Source of the DNA: CBDCTM01 sp965222005
GTDB taxonomy: Bacteria > Bacteroidota > Bacteroidia > Chitinophagales > Saprospiraceae
Length of the DNA: 64,000 nucleotides
Direction of reading: 5' to 3'
Assembly: GCA_965222005.1 (NCBI GenBank)
Contig: OZ244935.1
Coordinates: 5,952,001-6,016,000 of the forward strand
Positions 26,621 through 37,311 of the stretch are shown here, piece by piece (positions within the stretch are counted from its first letter, which is position 1; each line of letters begins with the position of its first letter). A program made the translations under genes and the position numbers. The notes below the pieces were generated by a model. It was not told where the DNA came from and ran no database searches. It saw only the letters and a list, made by a program, of their open reading frames with translations.

Positions 26621-28651
26621 CTATACCCTCCAAAAGCGCAGCAATACTACCTCAATGGCTAAAAACAGCAGGGCCAGTATCACACACCAGCGCCAAAGTA
26701 CTACGCCCTGGCTGCGCTCGCCGATAAGCGGGGTAAGGTTGCTGGCATCCGCCGCATCGATCACTTTGATGTGGTTGGCAGCGGCGGCTGTAAGGTCTGT
26801 TTGGTTGAAAAATTCGAGATTTGATTCTTCCCTGTCAAAGTTGAAAGCATATTTGGAGATCACTTCTCCTTCCGTCAAAAACAAATCGTAAAACCCATCT
26901 TCCTTCACCTGCTCTCCTACCGTCAGGATCACTTTCGGGCCGATAATTTTTTGATTGGGGATAAATTCTTCGGCCTTCCCTTTCATTTTATATACCAATT
27001 CCCCTTCTGTGATTCGGTTATCTGCTTCAATCAGTTCATCCTTGCCAATGGTATAGGCAATGGCCCTGTCCTTAGCTGTAGAAATAGCCATTTTATAGAG
27101 CATTGGAATGAAAATCTCGCCGCTGCGTACCAGGCTGTTGTACTCCTCTGCGAGGGGAGCCGAGCAAAGATAAAGGTGCCCCTGTTCGCGGCGGTATTTG
27201 CCCAAGTAAGTACTACCATCCCGATAGGTTAGCAAAGGCTCTTCGCCACGGCTGTTGAATTTGGTGAGCACGAAATTGCCCTGCGTGGAAGGCAGCTTCA
27301 GGTTGGCATTTTTATTTTCATACACATCATTGAACACAAACTCCTCTGTGTTAATACCCGAAACATCGCGGCCAATTTGCTCAAAAGCCTGCAATTCATT
27401 GGCTTGCAAACCATTGAGAAAGCTTTTATAGGCATCGATATTCGCATTGTAGGGCGGGAAAACGAGTAAATTGCCACCATTCCGAACATACTGATTCAAC
27501 TCACTGGCCAAGCCGCTGGAAATACTGCCCAAGCTGTTGGTGATGATGAGGTGATAATTGGGGAAGGAAGAATAGCTAATGTTGCGCGATTGCTGATTAC
27601 TCAGTACTACATAAGGAATATTAGCAAATGCCGAGCTCAGATAGCGATTCGAATTTTGGTCATCGATCACCAACATCTTGATTTGCTCTGCTACCTGAAA
27701 GGTAAAGTAATATCGATCATCAAACTGCACCGGATAGTCGGTAATGTTTAGCTCCGCTTCGTGCCAGCCCGTGCGCAGGATGGTAATGTTCACACTGTCT
27801 GTAATAGAAGTATTGGCCGGAATGCTCAGGGTACCGATGGGCTTGACCTGGCCATCATGCCGCAGCGAAAGCCGGATGTTTTCGGCTGTTTCATTTCCAA
27901 AATTGCTGAGCCGTACAATGAGCGTATTCGTCTGGTTGAGCATTTGTACCGGTGCATCAAACCAACAGGAATCAATGCTGATGTTACGCTCTTGTACCGA
28001 CTGAAGGGGGAGCAGATTGATATCGAAAGTCGTATCTTTAAAGTTGTCAAAGTCACTAATATTCTTCTGAAAATCAGAGATCACATAGGCAATTTTATGC
28101 GTTTCGAGCCCCGAACTCAGGGCCTGCTGTTGCCTGTTCAGAATGGTTGACATATCCTTTACGGCCGGGCTTACACGGACTTCTTCAATCATACTGAGGG
28201 CATCCTCTTTGCCGACCAAACGCTGATGGCGGCCTTCAAAATCGTTGGTTAATATCTGAAAGCGATCATCCACCTGATAGGCATTCACAATCTCCCTGGC
28301 ACGCTGCCTGGCCTTTTCGATCAAAGGCACGTCTTCACTGAGTGATTGCATGCTGAAGCTGTTGTCCACAAATACACTCACCGCCTTTTGGCCGGTTTTT
28401 ACAGCCACATCTCTGGGTATAAAAGGCTGTGCAAAAGCAAATACCAGAAAGGCAAGAGCCAGCATCCGGGAAATAAGCACTAGCAGATTGCGGAGCTTGC
28501 GGCGCGCGCTGGTTTCCTCTTTTACCTCTTTGAGGAAGCGGACATTGGTAAAATAGACCTTTTTGAACCTGCGAAAATAAAACAGGTGCAGTATTACCGG
28601 AATGGCCAGTGCCAGCAAGGCCCACAAAAATGATGGATATACAAATTGCAT
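26621..28651 (-). CDS. BatA-like membrane protein with VWA domain
   Basis: 676 aa. The N-terminus is the BatA/aerotolerance-regulator domain (FLWALLALAIPVILHLFYFRR) with two membrane helices (~7-25 and ~58-77). A von Willebrand A-like domain follows from ~90, with a MIDAS-type DNSFS at VSVFVDNSFSMQS. Ig-like beta regions follow (TLIVRLSNFGNETAENIRL), then a class I glutamine amidotransferase-like region (IKMLVIDDQ), and a last membrane helix (WCVILALLFLAIEVVLLRF) near the C-terminus. Such proteins are widespread in Bacteroidota, often near MoxR ATPases; no MoxR gene is in the window. Alone, with 174 bp to the next gene. Confidence 0.85.
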   Translation of the reverse strand: MQFVYPSFLWALLALAIPVILHLFYFRRFKKVYFTNVRFLKEVKEETSARRKLRNLLVLISRMLALAFLVFAFAQPFIPRDVAVKTGQKAVSVFVDNSFSMQSLSEDVPLIEKARQRAREIVNAYQVDDRFQILTNDFEGRHQRLVGKEDALSMIEEVRVSPAVKDMSTILNRQQQALSSGLETHKIAYVISDFQKNISDFDNFKDTTFDINLLPLQSVQERNISIDSCWFDAPVQMLNQTNTLIVRLSNFGNETAENIRLSLRHDGQVKPIGTLSIPANTSITDSVNITILRTGWHEAELNITDYPVQFDDRYYFTFQVAEQIKMLVIDDQNSNRYLSSAFANIPYVVLSNQQSRNISYSSFPNYHLIITNSLGSISSGLASELNQYVRNGGNLLVFPPYNANIDAYKSFLNGLQANELQAFEQIGRDVSGINTEEFVFNDVYENKNANLKLPSTQGNFVLTKFNSRGEEPLLTYRDGSTYLGKYRREQGHLYLCSAPLAEEYNSLVRSGEIFIPMLYKMAISTAKDRAIAYTIGKDELIEADNRITEGELVYKMKGKAEEFIPNQKIIGPKVILTVGEQVKEDGFYDLFLTEGEVISKYAFNFDREESNLEFFNQTDLTAAAANHIKVIDAADASNLTPLIGERSQGVVLWRWCVILALLFLAIEVVLLRFWRV

Positions 28652-28825
28652 ATTGCTGCAAAAATAAGGTTATCGGCCAATTGTCATAGCGGACGGCCTT
28701 ATTTTAAATAAAATTTATAGTTCAGTGCTTAGTCAACGTCTGAATGTCGAACCGCTAACCGTATAAATTAGGAAAAATGCCAATGTGTCAAAACTCTCAG
28801 ATAATACGCTTGAGCCGCCATTTTG

Positions 28826-29551
28826 TTATCTACACTCAGCAAAATTATCCATTTTGCCCACCCTGACTTCCTTCAGGCGGTGAAATTGCCGGGCCACATT
28901 CGCATGAAATTCGGAAATTGCCTTTTCATGCAGGCCAGGATAGAGATATTTGTCCCGAAAGTCCGACCCACTGCGGTAATAGGTCAGATGTCTCACTTCT
29001 ACAAAACCCTCACCTGCCGAATGCAGGCTGATCGACTGGCTGCCTTTTGTATTTCCATTGGCCAGATAGCAAAAGCGAATGCAATGATTTTCATCATCCA
29101 CCTGCTGGATTTCGTGCGCTACGGCCAAATTCAGCAGGCCGCCAAGCAGCCGCAGATTGAGGAAGATGATCTGGCCAGCCTCTGCACATTGGTAGTCATC
29201 ATTCAAGTAACTAAAGCTATTGCAGGATTTTGCGTAAAGCAGCCCAAAGCTGATAATTTTACCACTCCAGGCATCGCGGGGATGAATTTGTTTGTACGTA
29301 TTCCAAACTTCCCGGAGGCTTCCTTTTATGAAAAAGGATTTTTTGTGTTGAAAATAAGCGATCGCCTTTTCCGGTAGATAACAACTCGCCGACAGCGCTG
29401 CAAAGTCACTGGCAATACGCAATCCCAGCTCTTCCAACTGAGCCACTATTTTGGGATGCTTGATGCGTTGCTTGTCCACCTCGCAATCCGGCTGAGCCAA
29501 GGATGTGATCGAAAATAGAAGTAAAATTGGGAGAATTAGAGGCTGTCTCAA
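28826..29551 (-). CDS. Secreted protein of unknown function
   Basis: 241 aa with signal peptide LILPILLLFSITSLAQ. The mature part shows mixed helix and strand with four Cys, including CNSFSY, CAEAGQ and CIRFCYL. The pattern (AWSGKIISFG…HEIQQVDDENHCIRFCYLA…GEGFVEVRHLTYYRSGS) vaguely recalls small alpha/beta lipid- or ligand-binding folds such as SRPBCC, but I do not recognise the family. It begins only 6 bp after the 2552-aa T9SS gene on the same strand, so the two are probably one transcript. Confidence 0.7.
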   Translation of the reverse strand: MRQPLILPILLLFSITSLAQPDCEVDKQRIKHPKIVAQLEELGLRIASDFAALSASCYLPEKAIAYFQHKKSFFIKGSLREVWNTYKQIHPRDAWSGKIISFGLLYAKSCNSFSYLNDDYQCAEAGQIIFLNLRLLGGLLNLAVAHEIQQVDDENHCIRFCYLANGNTKGSQSISLHSAGEGFVEVRHLTYYRSGSDFRDKYLYPGLHEKAISEFHANVARQFHRLKEVRVGKMDNFAECR

Positions 29552-29557
29552 CGTTTT

Positions 29558-32500
29558 TTACTTTACTAATGTCAGGTCTCCTTTAAACAATTCGGTTGTG
29601 CCATCAATAAACTCAATTTCTGTCCAATATACAAATACGGCGGGATTTAACAGTTTGCCTCTCAGACTTCCATCCCAGCCAAAAACCGGATCGTTGGGCG
29701 GAAAGTTAAATTGTTCAAAAAGCTGCTCACCCCACCGATCGTATATCCGCAATACATTTATCCGGGCCACCGAACGAGTATCGGCAAAGATAGTGAAGCG
29801 GTCGTTGATGCCATCGCTATTTGGAGTGAAGGCATTAGGGATAAAGACGTCTCTGTCTTTTCGCACACCCACTTCCATTGCATCCCTGGCGCTACAACCG
29901 TTCAAATTTGTGACGCTCACGCTGTAGCTGGTCGTTACCAGCGGAGCTACCAGCAGGCCGGTACAATTCGTGCAATTGCCATTGCTCCACATGATAGAAT
30001 CCAGCGCGCCGGGCGGCACATTTGTCAGCGCCTGTATAAACAAGCTATCCCCCAACTGTATGACCGTATCCTGGGGCAAAGATACCACCACTGGCGAAGG
30101 ATTGTTGATGAGAATGGTCTCTACGCTTTCACACTGATTGGCATCCAAAAGACTCATCTCATACAAGCCGGCAGCCAAAGCGGAAAACAAGGGTTCTGCT
30201 TGATAAGGGCCTCCATTTACAGCAAATTGATAAGGCGGTGTACCCCCTACCACATCAGCAATTTGAACAGCACCATTTTGCTCGTCAAAGCAATCAATAG
30301 GACTAATTTGCAACGTCATACTCAAAGGAGGAGGCTCTTCAATCCAAAGGGTATCGACATCCTGACAGCCCAGTGCATCTGTAATACTCACCTGGTAAAC
30401 GCCTGCGCTCAAATTCTCCGCCTCTGCCGAGCTTTGCCCATCCGACCATAAAAAACTGAACGGCGCAGTACCTCCACTAATCACCATAGCCAAAGCACTG
30501 GCATCACTTGCACCCTCACAACTTAATGACGAACCATTATAATCCGACTGGATCATTGCTTGTCCAATTACCGGCGGTTCTTGCAAAATCGGAGTATTCA
30601 GCACCACGCTAAGCCCGTTCGCCGCAGTCACCGTCACCGTATAGTTTCCCGCCGACAAGCCGCTTATCATAGTCCAAGTTCCCGCCATTCCAATGCTCCC
30701 TTGCCCCAAAGGATGCAACCCGTCACCTTCCCACTCATAATCAAAGGGGGCTTCGCCAATCTGAATCAAAAGGGAAAGAGTGCCCTCTGTTTCATTGCAA
30801 GGAATAGTATCTCCCACAAGAATGGCTTGAATAGCACAATTATTCGGTGGCAACAAGCTAACCTCCGTTATGATAAGGCTATCGCAGCCTGCTTGGTTGG
30901 TCAATAATTCTGAGAAAGTACCTACATCATCAGGGTTACAACTGCCTTCAAATACTAAAATTGTATCACTTTCCAGATAGGCTGTCGTCGTAATCACCAG
31001 GCTATCGCAGCCCGACTGATTTTGTAGCAATTCCTCCTCAATGCCTACCTGCGTTGGGTCGCAGCTCTCCAGCGACACCTCCGTCGTATCGCTTTCCAAA
31101 TACAGCGTCGTCGTAATCACCAGGCTATCGCAGCCCGACTGATTTTGTAGCAATTCCTCCTCAATGCCTACCTGCGTTGGATCGCAGCTTTCCAGCGATA
31201 CTTCCGTCGTGTCGCTTTCTAAATACAGCGTCGTCGTAATCACCAGGCTATCGCAGCCCGACTGATTTTGTAGCAATTCCTCCTCAACGCCAACCTGTGT
31301 TGGGTCGCAGCTCTCCAGCGACACCTCCGTCGTGTCGCTTTCTAAATACAGCGTCGTTGTAATCACCAGGCTATCGCAGCCCGACTGATTTTGTAGCAAT
31401 TCTTCCTCAATGCCTACCTGCGTTGGGTCGCAGCTCTCCAGCGACACCTCTGTCGTATCGCTTTCCAGATAGGCTGTCGTTGTAATCACCAGGCTATCGC
31501 AGCCCGACTGATTTTGTAGCAATTCCTCCTCAACGCCTACCTGTGTTGGATCGCAGCTTTCCAGCGACACCTCTGTCGTATCGCTTTCCAGATAGGCTGT
31601 CGTTGTAATCACCAGGCTATCGCAGCCCGACTGATTTTGTAGCAATTCCTCCTCAACGCCTACCTGTGTTGGATCGCAGCTTTCCAGCGATACTTCCGTC
31701 GTGTCGCTTTCTAAATACAGCGTCGTGGTAATCACCAGGCTATCGCAGCCCGACTGATTTTGTAGCAATTCCTCCTCAACGCCTACCTGCGTTGGATCGC
31801 AGCTCTCCAGCGACACCTCTGTCGTATCGCTTTCTAAATACAGCGTCGTCGTAATCACCAGGCTATCGCAGCCCGACTGATTTTGTAGCAATTCCTCCTC
31901 AACGCCAACCTGCGTTGGATCGCAGCTCGTCAGCGATACTTCCGTCGTATCGCTTTCTAAATACAGCGTCGTTGTAATCACCAGGCTATCGCAGCCCGAC
32001 TGATTTTGTAGCAATTCCTCCTCAATGCCTACCTGTGTTGGATCGCAGCTCTCCAGCGACACCTCTGTCGTATCGCTTTCTAAATACAGCGTCGTCGTAA
32101 TCACCAGGCTATCGCAGCCCGACTGATTTTGTAGCAATTCCTCCTCAATGCCTACCTGCGTTGGATCGCAGCTCTCCAGCGATACTTCCGTCGTGTCGCT
32201 TTCTAAATACAGCGTCGTGGTAATCACCAGGCTATCGCAGCCCGACTGATTTTGTAGCAATTCCTCTTCAACGCCTACCTGCGTTGGGTCGCAGCTCTCC
32301 AGCGACACCTCTGTCGTATCGCTTTCTAAATACAGCGTCGTTGTAATCACCAGGCTATCGCAGCCCGACTGATTTTGTAGCAATTCCTCCTCAATGCCTA
32401 CCTGCGTTGGATCGCAGCTCTCCAGCGATACTTCCGTCGTGTCGCTTTCTAAATACAGCGTCGTGGTAATCACCAGGCTATCGCAGCCCGACTGATTTTG

Positions 32501-35500
32501 TAGCAATTCCTCTTCAACGCCTACCTGCGTTGGGTCGCAGCTCTCCAGCGACACTTCCGTCGTATCGCTTTCTAAATACAGCGTCGTTGTAATCACCAGG
32601 CTATCGCAGCCCGACTGATTTTGTAGCAATTCCTCCTCAACGCCTACCTGCGTTGGGTCGCAGCTCTCCAGCGACACCTCCGTCGTATCGCTTTCCAGAT
32701 AGGCTGTCGTGGTAATCACCAGGCTATCGCAGCCCGACTGATTTTGTAGCAATTCCTCCTCAATGCCTACCTGCGTTGGGTCGCAGCTCTCCAGCGACAC
32801 CTCCGTCGTGTCGCTTTCTAAATACAGCGTCGTTGTAATCACCAGGCTATCGCAGCCCGACTGATTTTGTAGCAATTCCTCCCCAATGCCAACCTGCGTT
32901 GGATCGCAGCTCTCCAGCGATACTTCCGTCGTGTCGCTTTCTAAATACAGCGTCGTCGTAATCACCAGGCTATCGCAGCCCGACTGATTTTGTAGCAATT
33001 CCTCCTCAATGCCTACCTGTGTTGGGTCGCAGCTCGTCAGCGATACTTCCGTCGTGTCGCTTTCTAAATACAGCGTCGTCGTAATCACCAGGCTATCGCA
33101 GCCCGACTGATTTTGTAGCAATTCCTCCTCAATGCCTACCTGTGTTGGGTCGCAGCTCTCCAGCGACACCTCTGTCGTATCACTTTCCAGATAGGCTGTC
33201 GTTGTAATCACCAGGCTATCGCAGCCCGACTGATTTTGTAGCAATTCTTCCTCAATGCCTACCTGCGTTGGGTCGCAGCTCTCCAGCGACACCTCTGTCG
33301 TATCGCTTTCTAAATACAGCGTCGTCGTAATCACCAGGCTATCGCAGCCCGACTGATTTTGTAGCAATTCTTCCTCAATGCCTACCTGCGTTGGGTCGCA
33401 GCTCTCCAGCGACACCTCTGTCGTATCGCTTTCTAAATACAGCGTCGTCGTAATCACCAGGCTATCGCAGCCCGACTGATTTTGTAGCAATTCCTCCTCA
33501 ATGCCTACCTGTGTTGGGTCGCAGCTCGTCAGCGATACTTCCGTCGTGTCGCTTTCTAAATACAGCGTCGTCGTAATCACCAGGCTATCGCAGCCCGACT
33601 GATTTTGTAGCAATTCCTCCTCAATGCCTACCTGTGTTGGGTCGCAGCTCTCCAGCGACACCTCTGTCGTATCACTTTCCAGATAGGCTGTCGTTGTAAT
33701 CACCAGGCTATCGCAGCCCGACTGGTTTTGTAGCAATTCTTCCTCAATGCCTACCTGCGTTGGGTCGCAGCTCTCCAGCGATACTTCCGTCGTGTCGTGG
33801 GGGATATCAGATACGGTTACGGAAACCACACTATCACAGCCGTTTGTGGCTACCAGCATTTCCAGGCCTGAATAATTACCGTTGCCATAAAGAGTTCCAT
33901 TGAACAAAAACGTATTGCCTGCACAGATCATAGTATCCAAATTTCCGGAAGAAGGAGGACTAATATCAATGGTCATACAATTTTGAGAAGTATCGCAGGC
34001 GCTTTGCAATTGCAAGCAAATCTGCCCTCCTGAAGAATTATTCCAGTCAACCATTAGCGTGTCTGTCCCCTGACCAGCCAGGATGCTTGCATCCACAGGG
34101 ACGCTCCAGATCAGGGTGTCGATATTTGGATCGGAGGAATCGACAATATAAATGGTTGTATCTGCGGGGCAAACTTCCATCGGGCCTTCGAGCTGTGGAG
34201 GAGCCAGCGAATCCGGTGCATGGATGGCAATACAATCTGAATTAAAATTGCCGCATCGATTTTCTACCAAAAGACATAGTTCTGCATTCACGGGATCGGT
34301 CCATTCAACAATAACCGCCGGAGTGCCTTGTCCGCTTAAAATTTGCCCACTGCCATTGATCGACCAGGCATAGGAGGTATAGGCTGGATCAATAGTAGTT
34401 ATATACTCCTCCACAGCATTTGTACACAAGGAATCCGGGCCTTCGATGGTCGGTGCGATGGGTAGAGCATTATTGTCGATAACTACCGTACTACCTGTTT
34501 GGGTACACTCCACGCCATTGAGCATAGCCGTTACGCTCAGATTGTACACCCCAGCAGCACAGACAAGCGGCGTAGCTGTATTTGCTCCGCTTTGGATAAG
34601 GCCCGTACCGGATGTAGTCCATTGAAAGGTAAGATTGTCGCCATTCGTGCTAGTACCTAAGGCGTTTAACACTACGCAGCCAAATGGGTCATTGCAATCG
34701 ATCACAGGTGGGGGGCTGATTTGCGGTGCCAACTCCATTACATGCACCGTCACCTGATCCATATCCATGCAAAGCTCCGAAAAGCTGATACCATCAAGGG
34801 CAAAGTCATTGCCAGCAGCAGCTGTATTCTGATTGAGAATACATATTGTAGCAGTGGTATTGCTACCAGAGTTCCAAGTAGCGCTAAACAAACCCCAAGC
34901 ACAAGGCGCTCCGGCATTGAAGGGGCTGCCGATTGTGTTGCCGTTTATTGAAAATTGAAGTATTGCCGGAGAAGCTGGATGGACGGAAGTCACCAGGGCA
35001 CTGAAATCGTAATCCGTATTTGGGCTTACATTAATGGTCTGGCACCATACATTTTGCAAATTAGGGGCTCCATTTACGACCATCATGTTACCCCCTCCGA
35101 CTGCATCCATACAGGGGGAAAAATTTTGATGGCCATCCATTGGATTGGTTAGCACACCGTAGGTGCCGGCACAATCCAAAAATCCCAGTCCGAGGCAGGA
35201 CGTTGTGCCCAACACATAGTCAGTAGTAAAGCCAACGGGGCCCAGCTCGAAGTCACCATTGGTCACCAGATTGCCGGAGCGTATCGATGCAGACAGTTTG
35301 TAGGTGGTAGTGGTGGCTACGGTTGCGATGGGTGTAAGGCTATTCGGATTGCTCAGTCCGGTAGTAGGCGTCCATTGAAAGTTGATGATATCTCCTGAAA
35401 TGAATGCCGTAAGCGGAACGGGCTGCATGGGTTCGCAAATGGTTACATCGGGCCCGGCATTTACCAGGCCGGTACATGCTTGCGAAGCGCAAACTGTGGG

Positions 35501-37216
35501 TTGATTGGCGGAGGGGTCGGCAAGGATGACCAATTCGCTGGTGATGATGCTATCGCAGCCAAACACATTGGCAAAGGTATCGGCATACAAAGCTGCTTCA
35601 GTTTGATAGGCACCGCCAAGATAGGCACTATCCCCTTCACAGATATAGCGAATCATCTGAAACGCCTGCTCCGGAAGTTCAGTCAAACTGATCTGCACCA
35701 GGCTATCACAGCCATCAACCGTTATAAAATTTTCCAGGCCACTCATATTGCTATCCCCATACCATTCCCCATTGATCAATAGCTGTTGGCCAGGGCATAC
35801 AGCTGCCAGATAATCTGAAGTGTCAGGAGAAATAAAATGGACAGGGATACATGCAGCTTGGCTCTGTCCGCATTCATTTTCGGCAATTGTACAGACGGCT
35901 CCGCCAGCAGTGTCGTCCCAACTCACTGTGACTTGCTCAGCCCCTTGCCCACTTAGCAATGTGCCATTCGTAACCGTCCAAAAATAGTTGGTATTGGGTT
36001 GAGGAGCAAGCACTTCATATAGGCTGGTCGAGCCTGTACAGACTTCTTCCTCGCCTCCAATAGCCGGAAATTGTGGTAAATATTGAAGTGCCTCCACCGA
36101 TACCTCGGCGGGTTGCGACTGACATTGTGTGCCGTTGAGACTACTACTCACTTGCAAGGTATAGGTAGCTGCGCCACACACTTGAGGGGTCAGTGTATTC
36201 GCTCCGCTGTTAATCATCCCTTCTGCCGAAGCTGTCCACTGATAGCTAATGGTTGGCCCTACTGATGAGCCAGCGGCATTTAGCACAATGCAATCATTAG
36301 CACAATTGATCTGTTCACTGGGCGAGGCGACGGCCTGTGCATCCAATACTACTATTTGTACATCATCAGCAATGCGGCAGGCTTCTATGAGGGAAATATC
36401 ATCGAGCATATAGTCATTCATTAACAGGCCATTACCGGAAAATAAATCGACGATACAAATATTGGCAGTAGTAGCATTGCCGGAATACCAGGTATGCCCA
36501 AAGCCCTGCCAGCCACAAAGCGCTGGTGGAAGATTTAAATTATTTCCGATCTGGCTGCCATTGATGGTAAATTGGAGGACTGAGGTACTCAGCGGATTGA
36601 TACTGGCAGCAAAGGCAGAAAAGGTGTAGTAGGTATTAGGTGACACCGCCACCGTCTGACACCAGGCATTGATCCCCGGTGAGCTTCCTCCATTGATCAC
36701 CATCATACTACCGTTGGGATTACCATAGGTATGATCCACACAAGCAGGAAAATTGCTGTACACTATCTGTGGAGAGGTAATGACGGTATAAACTCCGGGG
36801 GTGATCAACGAACCCGGCGAAGGGTTCACAAATGCATAGCCACTGGTAATACCTGCGTTCCCTGACTCAAAATCACCATTTATTATCAGATTAGGATTCG
36901 AATCTGACTGGCCGAATGCAGTGAGTGTATAGGTAAAACCACCATTCACAGTAGCAGTAGGATTCAGGGAATTGGGATCATCCAGCCCTGTCGTTGGTGA
37001 CCATTGGAAGTCAAAATAATACCCATCGATGGAAGCCTGCAATACTACCGCTTCTGCTGGTGTACAGATACCCACATCCGGGCCCGCATTTACCATTGCG
37101 CTACATGCTGAAGCCGAATCATCGCCCGTATAGCCTGCCAACAGGGCAGACTGGCACATGCTTAACAAGAGCAGTGCTGCCTGTAGGCACCAACCGGGCA
37201 GTATAGGTGAGCACAT
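29558..37216 (-). CDS. Giant T9SS type B surface protein with 23 identical-type 41-aa repeats
   Basis: 2552 aa. Signal peptide region at 1-30. Two copies of an N-terminal module (NAGPDV-C-P, FQWSPTTGL, NGDFE-G) lie in the first ~850 residues, joined by PKD-like domains (VSWDDT, VEWTDP). Residues 1141-2083 are 23 tandem 41-aa units, each with two Cys (…ESCDPTQ…QSGCDSLV…). A degenerate unit and three SprB-like domains (GGTAPFSFLWSDG, VGGTPPYQFAVNGG) follow. The C-terminus is a complete gliding-associated sorting domain (VFIPNAFTPNSDGINDRF … FKGDLTLVK). Very likely an extended cell-surface adhesin or matrix fibre exported by T9SS. Two downstream-type relatives lie next to it. Confidence 0.92.
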   Translation of the reverse strand: MCSPILPGWCLQAALLLLSMCQSALLAGYTGDDSASACSAMVNAGPDVGICTPAEAVVLQASIDGYYFDFQWSPTTGLDDPNSLNPTATVNGGFTYTLTAFGQSDSNPNLIINGDFESGNAGITSGYAFVNPSPGSLITPGVYTVITSPQIVYSNFPACVDHTYGNPNGSMMVINGGSSPGINAWCQTVAVSPNTYYTFSAFAASINPLSTSVLQFTINGSQIGNNLNLPPALCGWQGFGHTWYSGNATTANICIVDLFSGNGLLMNDYMLDDISLIEACRIADDVQIVVLDAQAVASPSEQINCANDCIVLNAAGSSVGPTISYQWTASAEGMINSGANTLTPQVCGAATYTLQVSSSLNGTQCQSQPAEVSVEALQYLPQFPAIGGEEEVCTGSTSLYEVLAPQPNTNYFWTVTNGTLLSGQGAEQVTVSWDDTAGGAVCTIAENECGQSQAACIPVHFISPDTSDYLAAVCPGQQLLINGEWYGDSNMSGLENFITVDGCDSLVQISLTELPEQAFQMIRYICEGDSAYLGGAYQTEAALYADTFANVFGCDSIITSELVILADPSANQPTVCASQACTGLVNAGPDVTICEPMQPVPLTAFISGDIINFQWTPTTGLSNPNSLTPIATVATTTTYKLSASIRSGNLVTNGDFELGPVGFTTDYVLGTTSCLGLGFLDCAGTYGVLTNPMDGHQNFSPCMDAVGGGNMMVVNGAPNLQNVWCQTINVSPNTDYDFSALVTSVHPASPAILQFSINGNTIGSPFNAGAPCAWGLFSATWNSGSNTTATICILNQNTAAAGNDFALDGISFSELCMDMDQVTVHVMELAPQISPPPVIDCNDPFGCVVLNALGTSTNGDNLTFQWTTSGTGLIQSGANTATPLVCAAGVYNLSVTAMLNGVECTQTGSTVVIDNNALPIAPTIEGPDSLCTNAVEEYITTIDPAYTSYAWSINGSGQILSGQGTPAVIVEWTDPVNAELCLLVENRCGNFNSDCIAIHAPDSLAPPQLEGPMEVCPADTTIYIVDSSDPNIDTLIWSVPVDASILAGQGTDTLMVDWNNSSGGQICLQLQSACDTSQNCMTIDISPPSSGNLDTMICAGNTFLFNGTLYGNGNYSGLEMLVATNGCDSVVSVTVSDIPHDTTEVSLESCDPTQVGIEEELLQNQSGCDSLVITTTAYLESDTTEVSLESCDPTQVGIEEELLQNQSGCDSLVITTTLYLESDTTEVSLTSCDPTQVGIEEELLQNQSGCDSLVITTTLYLESDTTEVSLESCDPTQVGIEEELLQNQSGCDSLVITTTLYLESDTTEVSLESCDPTQVGIEEELLQNQSGCDSLVITTTAYLESDTTEVSLESCDPTQVGIEEELLQNQSGCDSLVITTTLYLESDTTEVSLTSCDPTQVGIEEELLQNQSGCDSLVITTTLYLESDTTEVSLESCDPTQVGIGEELLQNQSGCDSLVITTTLYLESDTTEVSLESCDPTQVGIEEELLQNQSGCDSLVITTTAYLESDTTEVSLESCDPTQVGVEEELLQNQSGCDSLVITTTLYLESDTTEVSLESCDPTQVGVEEELLQNQSGCDSLVITTTLYLESDTTEVSLESCDPTQVGIEEELLQNQSGCDSLVITTTLYLESDTTEVSLESCDPTQVGVEEELLQNQSGCDSLVITTTLYLESDTTEVSLESCDPTQVGIEEELLQNQSGCDSLVITTTLYLESDTTEVSLESCDPTQVGIEEELLQNQSGCDSLVITTTLYLESDTTEVSLTSCDPTQVGVEEELLQNQSGCDSLVITTTLYLESDTTEVSLESCDPTQVGVEEELLQNQSGCDSLVITTTLYLESDTTEVSLESCDPTQVGVEEELLQNQSGCDSLVITTTAYLESDTTEVSLESCDPTQVGVEEELLQNQSGCDSLVITTTAYLESDTTEVSLESCDPTQVGIEEELLQNQSGCDSLVITTTLYLESDTTEVSLESCDPTQVGVEEELLQNQSGCDSLVITTTLYLESDTTEVSLESCDPTQVGIEEELLQNQSGCDSLVITTTLYLESDTTEVSLESCDPTQVGIEEELLQNQSGCDSLVITTTAYLESDTILVFEGSCNPDDVGTFSELLTNQAGCDSLIITEVSLLPPNNCAIQAILVGDTIPCNETEGTLSLLIQIGEAPFDYEWEGDGLHPLGQGSIGMAGTWTMISGLSAGNYTVTVTAANGLSVVLNTPILQEPPVIGQAMIQSDYNGSSLSCEGASDASALAMVISGGTAPFSFLWSDGQSSAEAENLSAGVYQVSITDALGCQDVDTLWIEEPPPLSMTLQISPIDCFDEQNGAVQIADVVGGTPPYQFAVNGGPYQAEPLFSALAAGLYEMSLLDANQCESVETILINNPSPVVVSLPQDTVIQLGDSLFIQALTNVPPGALDSIMWSNGNCTNCTGLLVAPLVTTSYSVSVTNLNGCSARDAMEVGVRKDRDVFIPNAFTPNSDGINDRFTIFADTRSVARINVLRIYDRWGEQLFEQFNFPPNDPVFGWDGSLRGKLLNPAVFVYWTEIEFIDGTTELFKGDLTLVK
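30968..33796 (-). repeat. 23 tandem copies of a 123-bp coding repeat
   Basis: Exactly 23 x 123 bp (2829 bp), in frame. Units differ at only a few residues (E/T before SC, I/V after VG, L/A before YLES, one E to G). Rare variants recur at fixed distances: the TSC variant and the atcact variant each recur 492 bp apart (4 units), and cctcttcaacg recurs 246 bp apart (2 units). This shows block duplication of several units at a time. Confidence 0.95.
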
Positions 37217-37311
37217 AGTTTTTATTGCGGATGAAGCACCCTGATTTTTGTAAAAATATCGAAATATTATCGTTTTTCATCCTTACTATCCAATAATATT
37301 TGGTGATCTAC

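Noticed and set aside
30968..33796. Regular 123-bp repeats that could be taken for a CRISPR or satellite array
   Set aside because: The units are contiguous without unique spacers, stay in one reading frame over 2829 bp, and encode a clear protein repeat.
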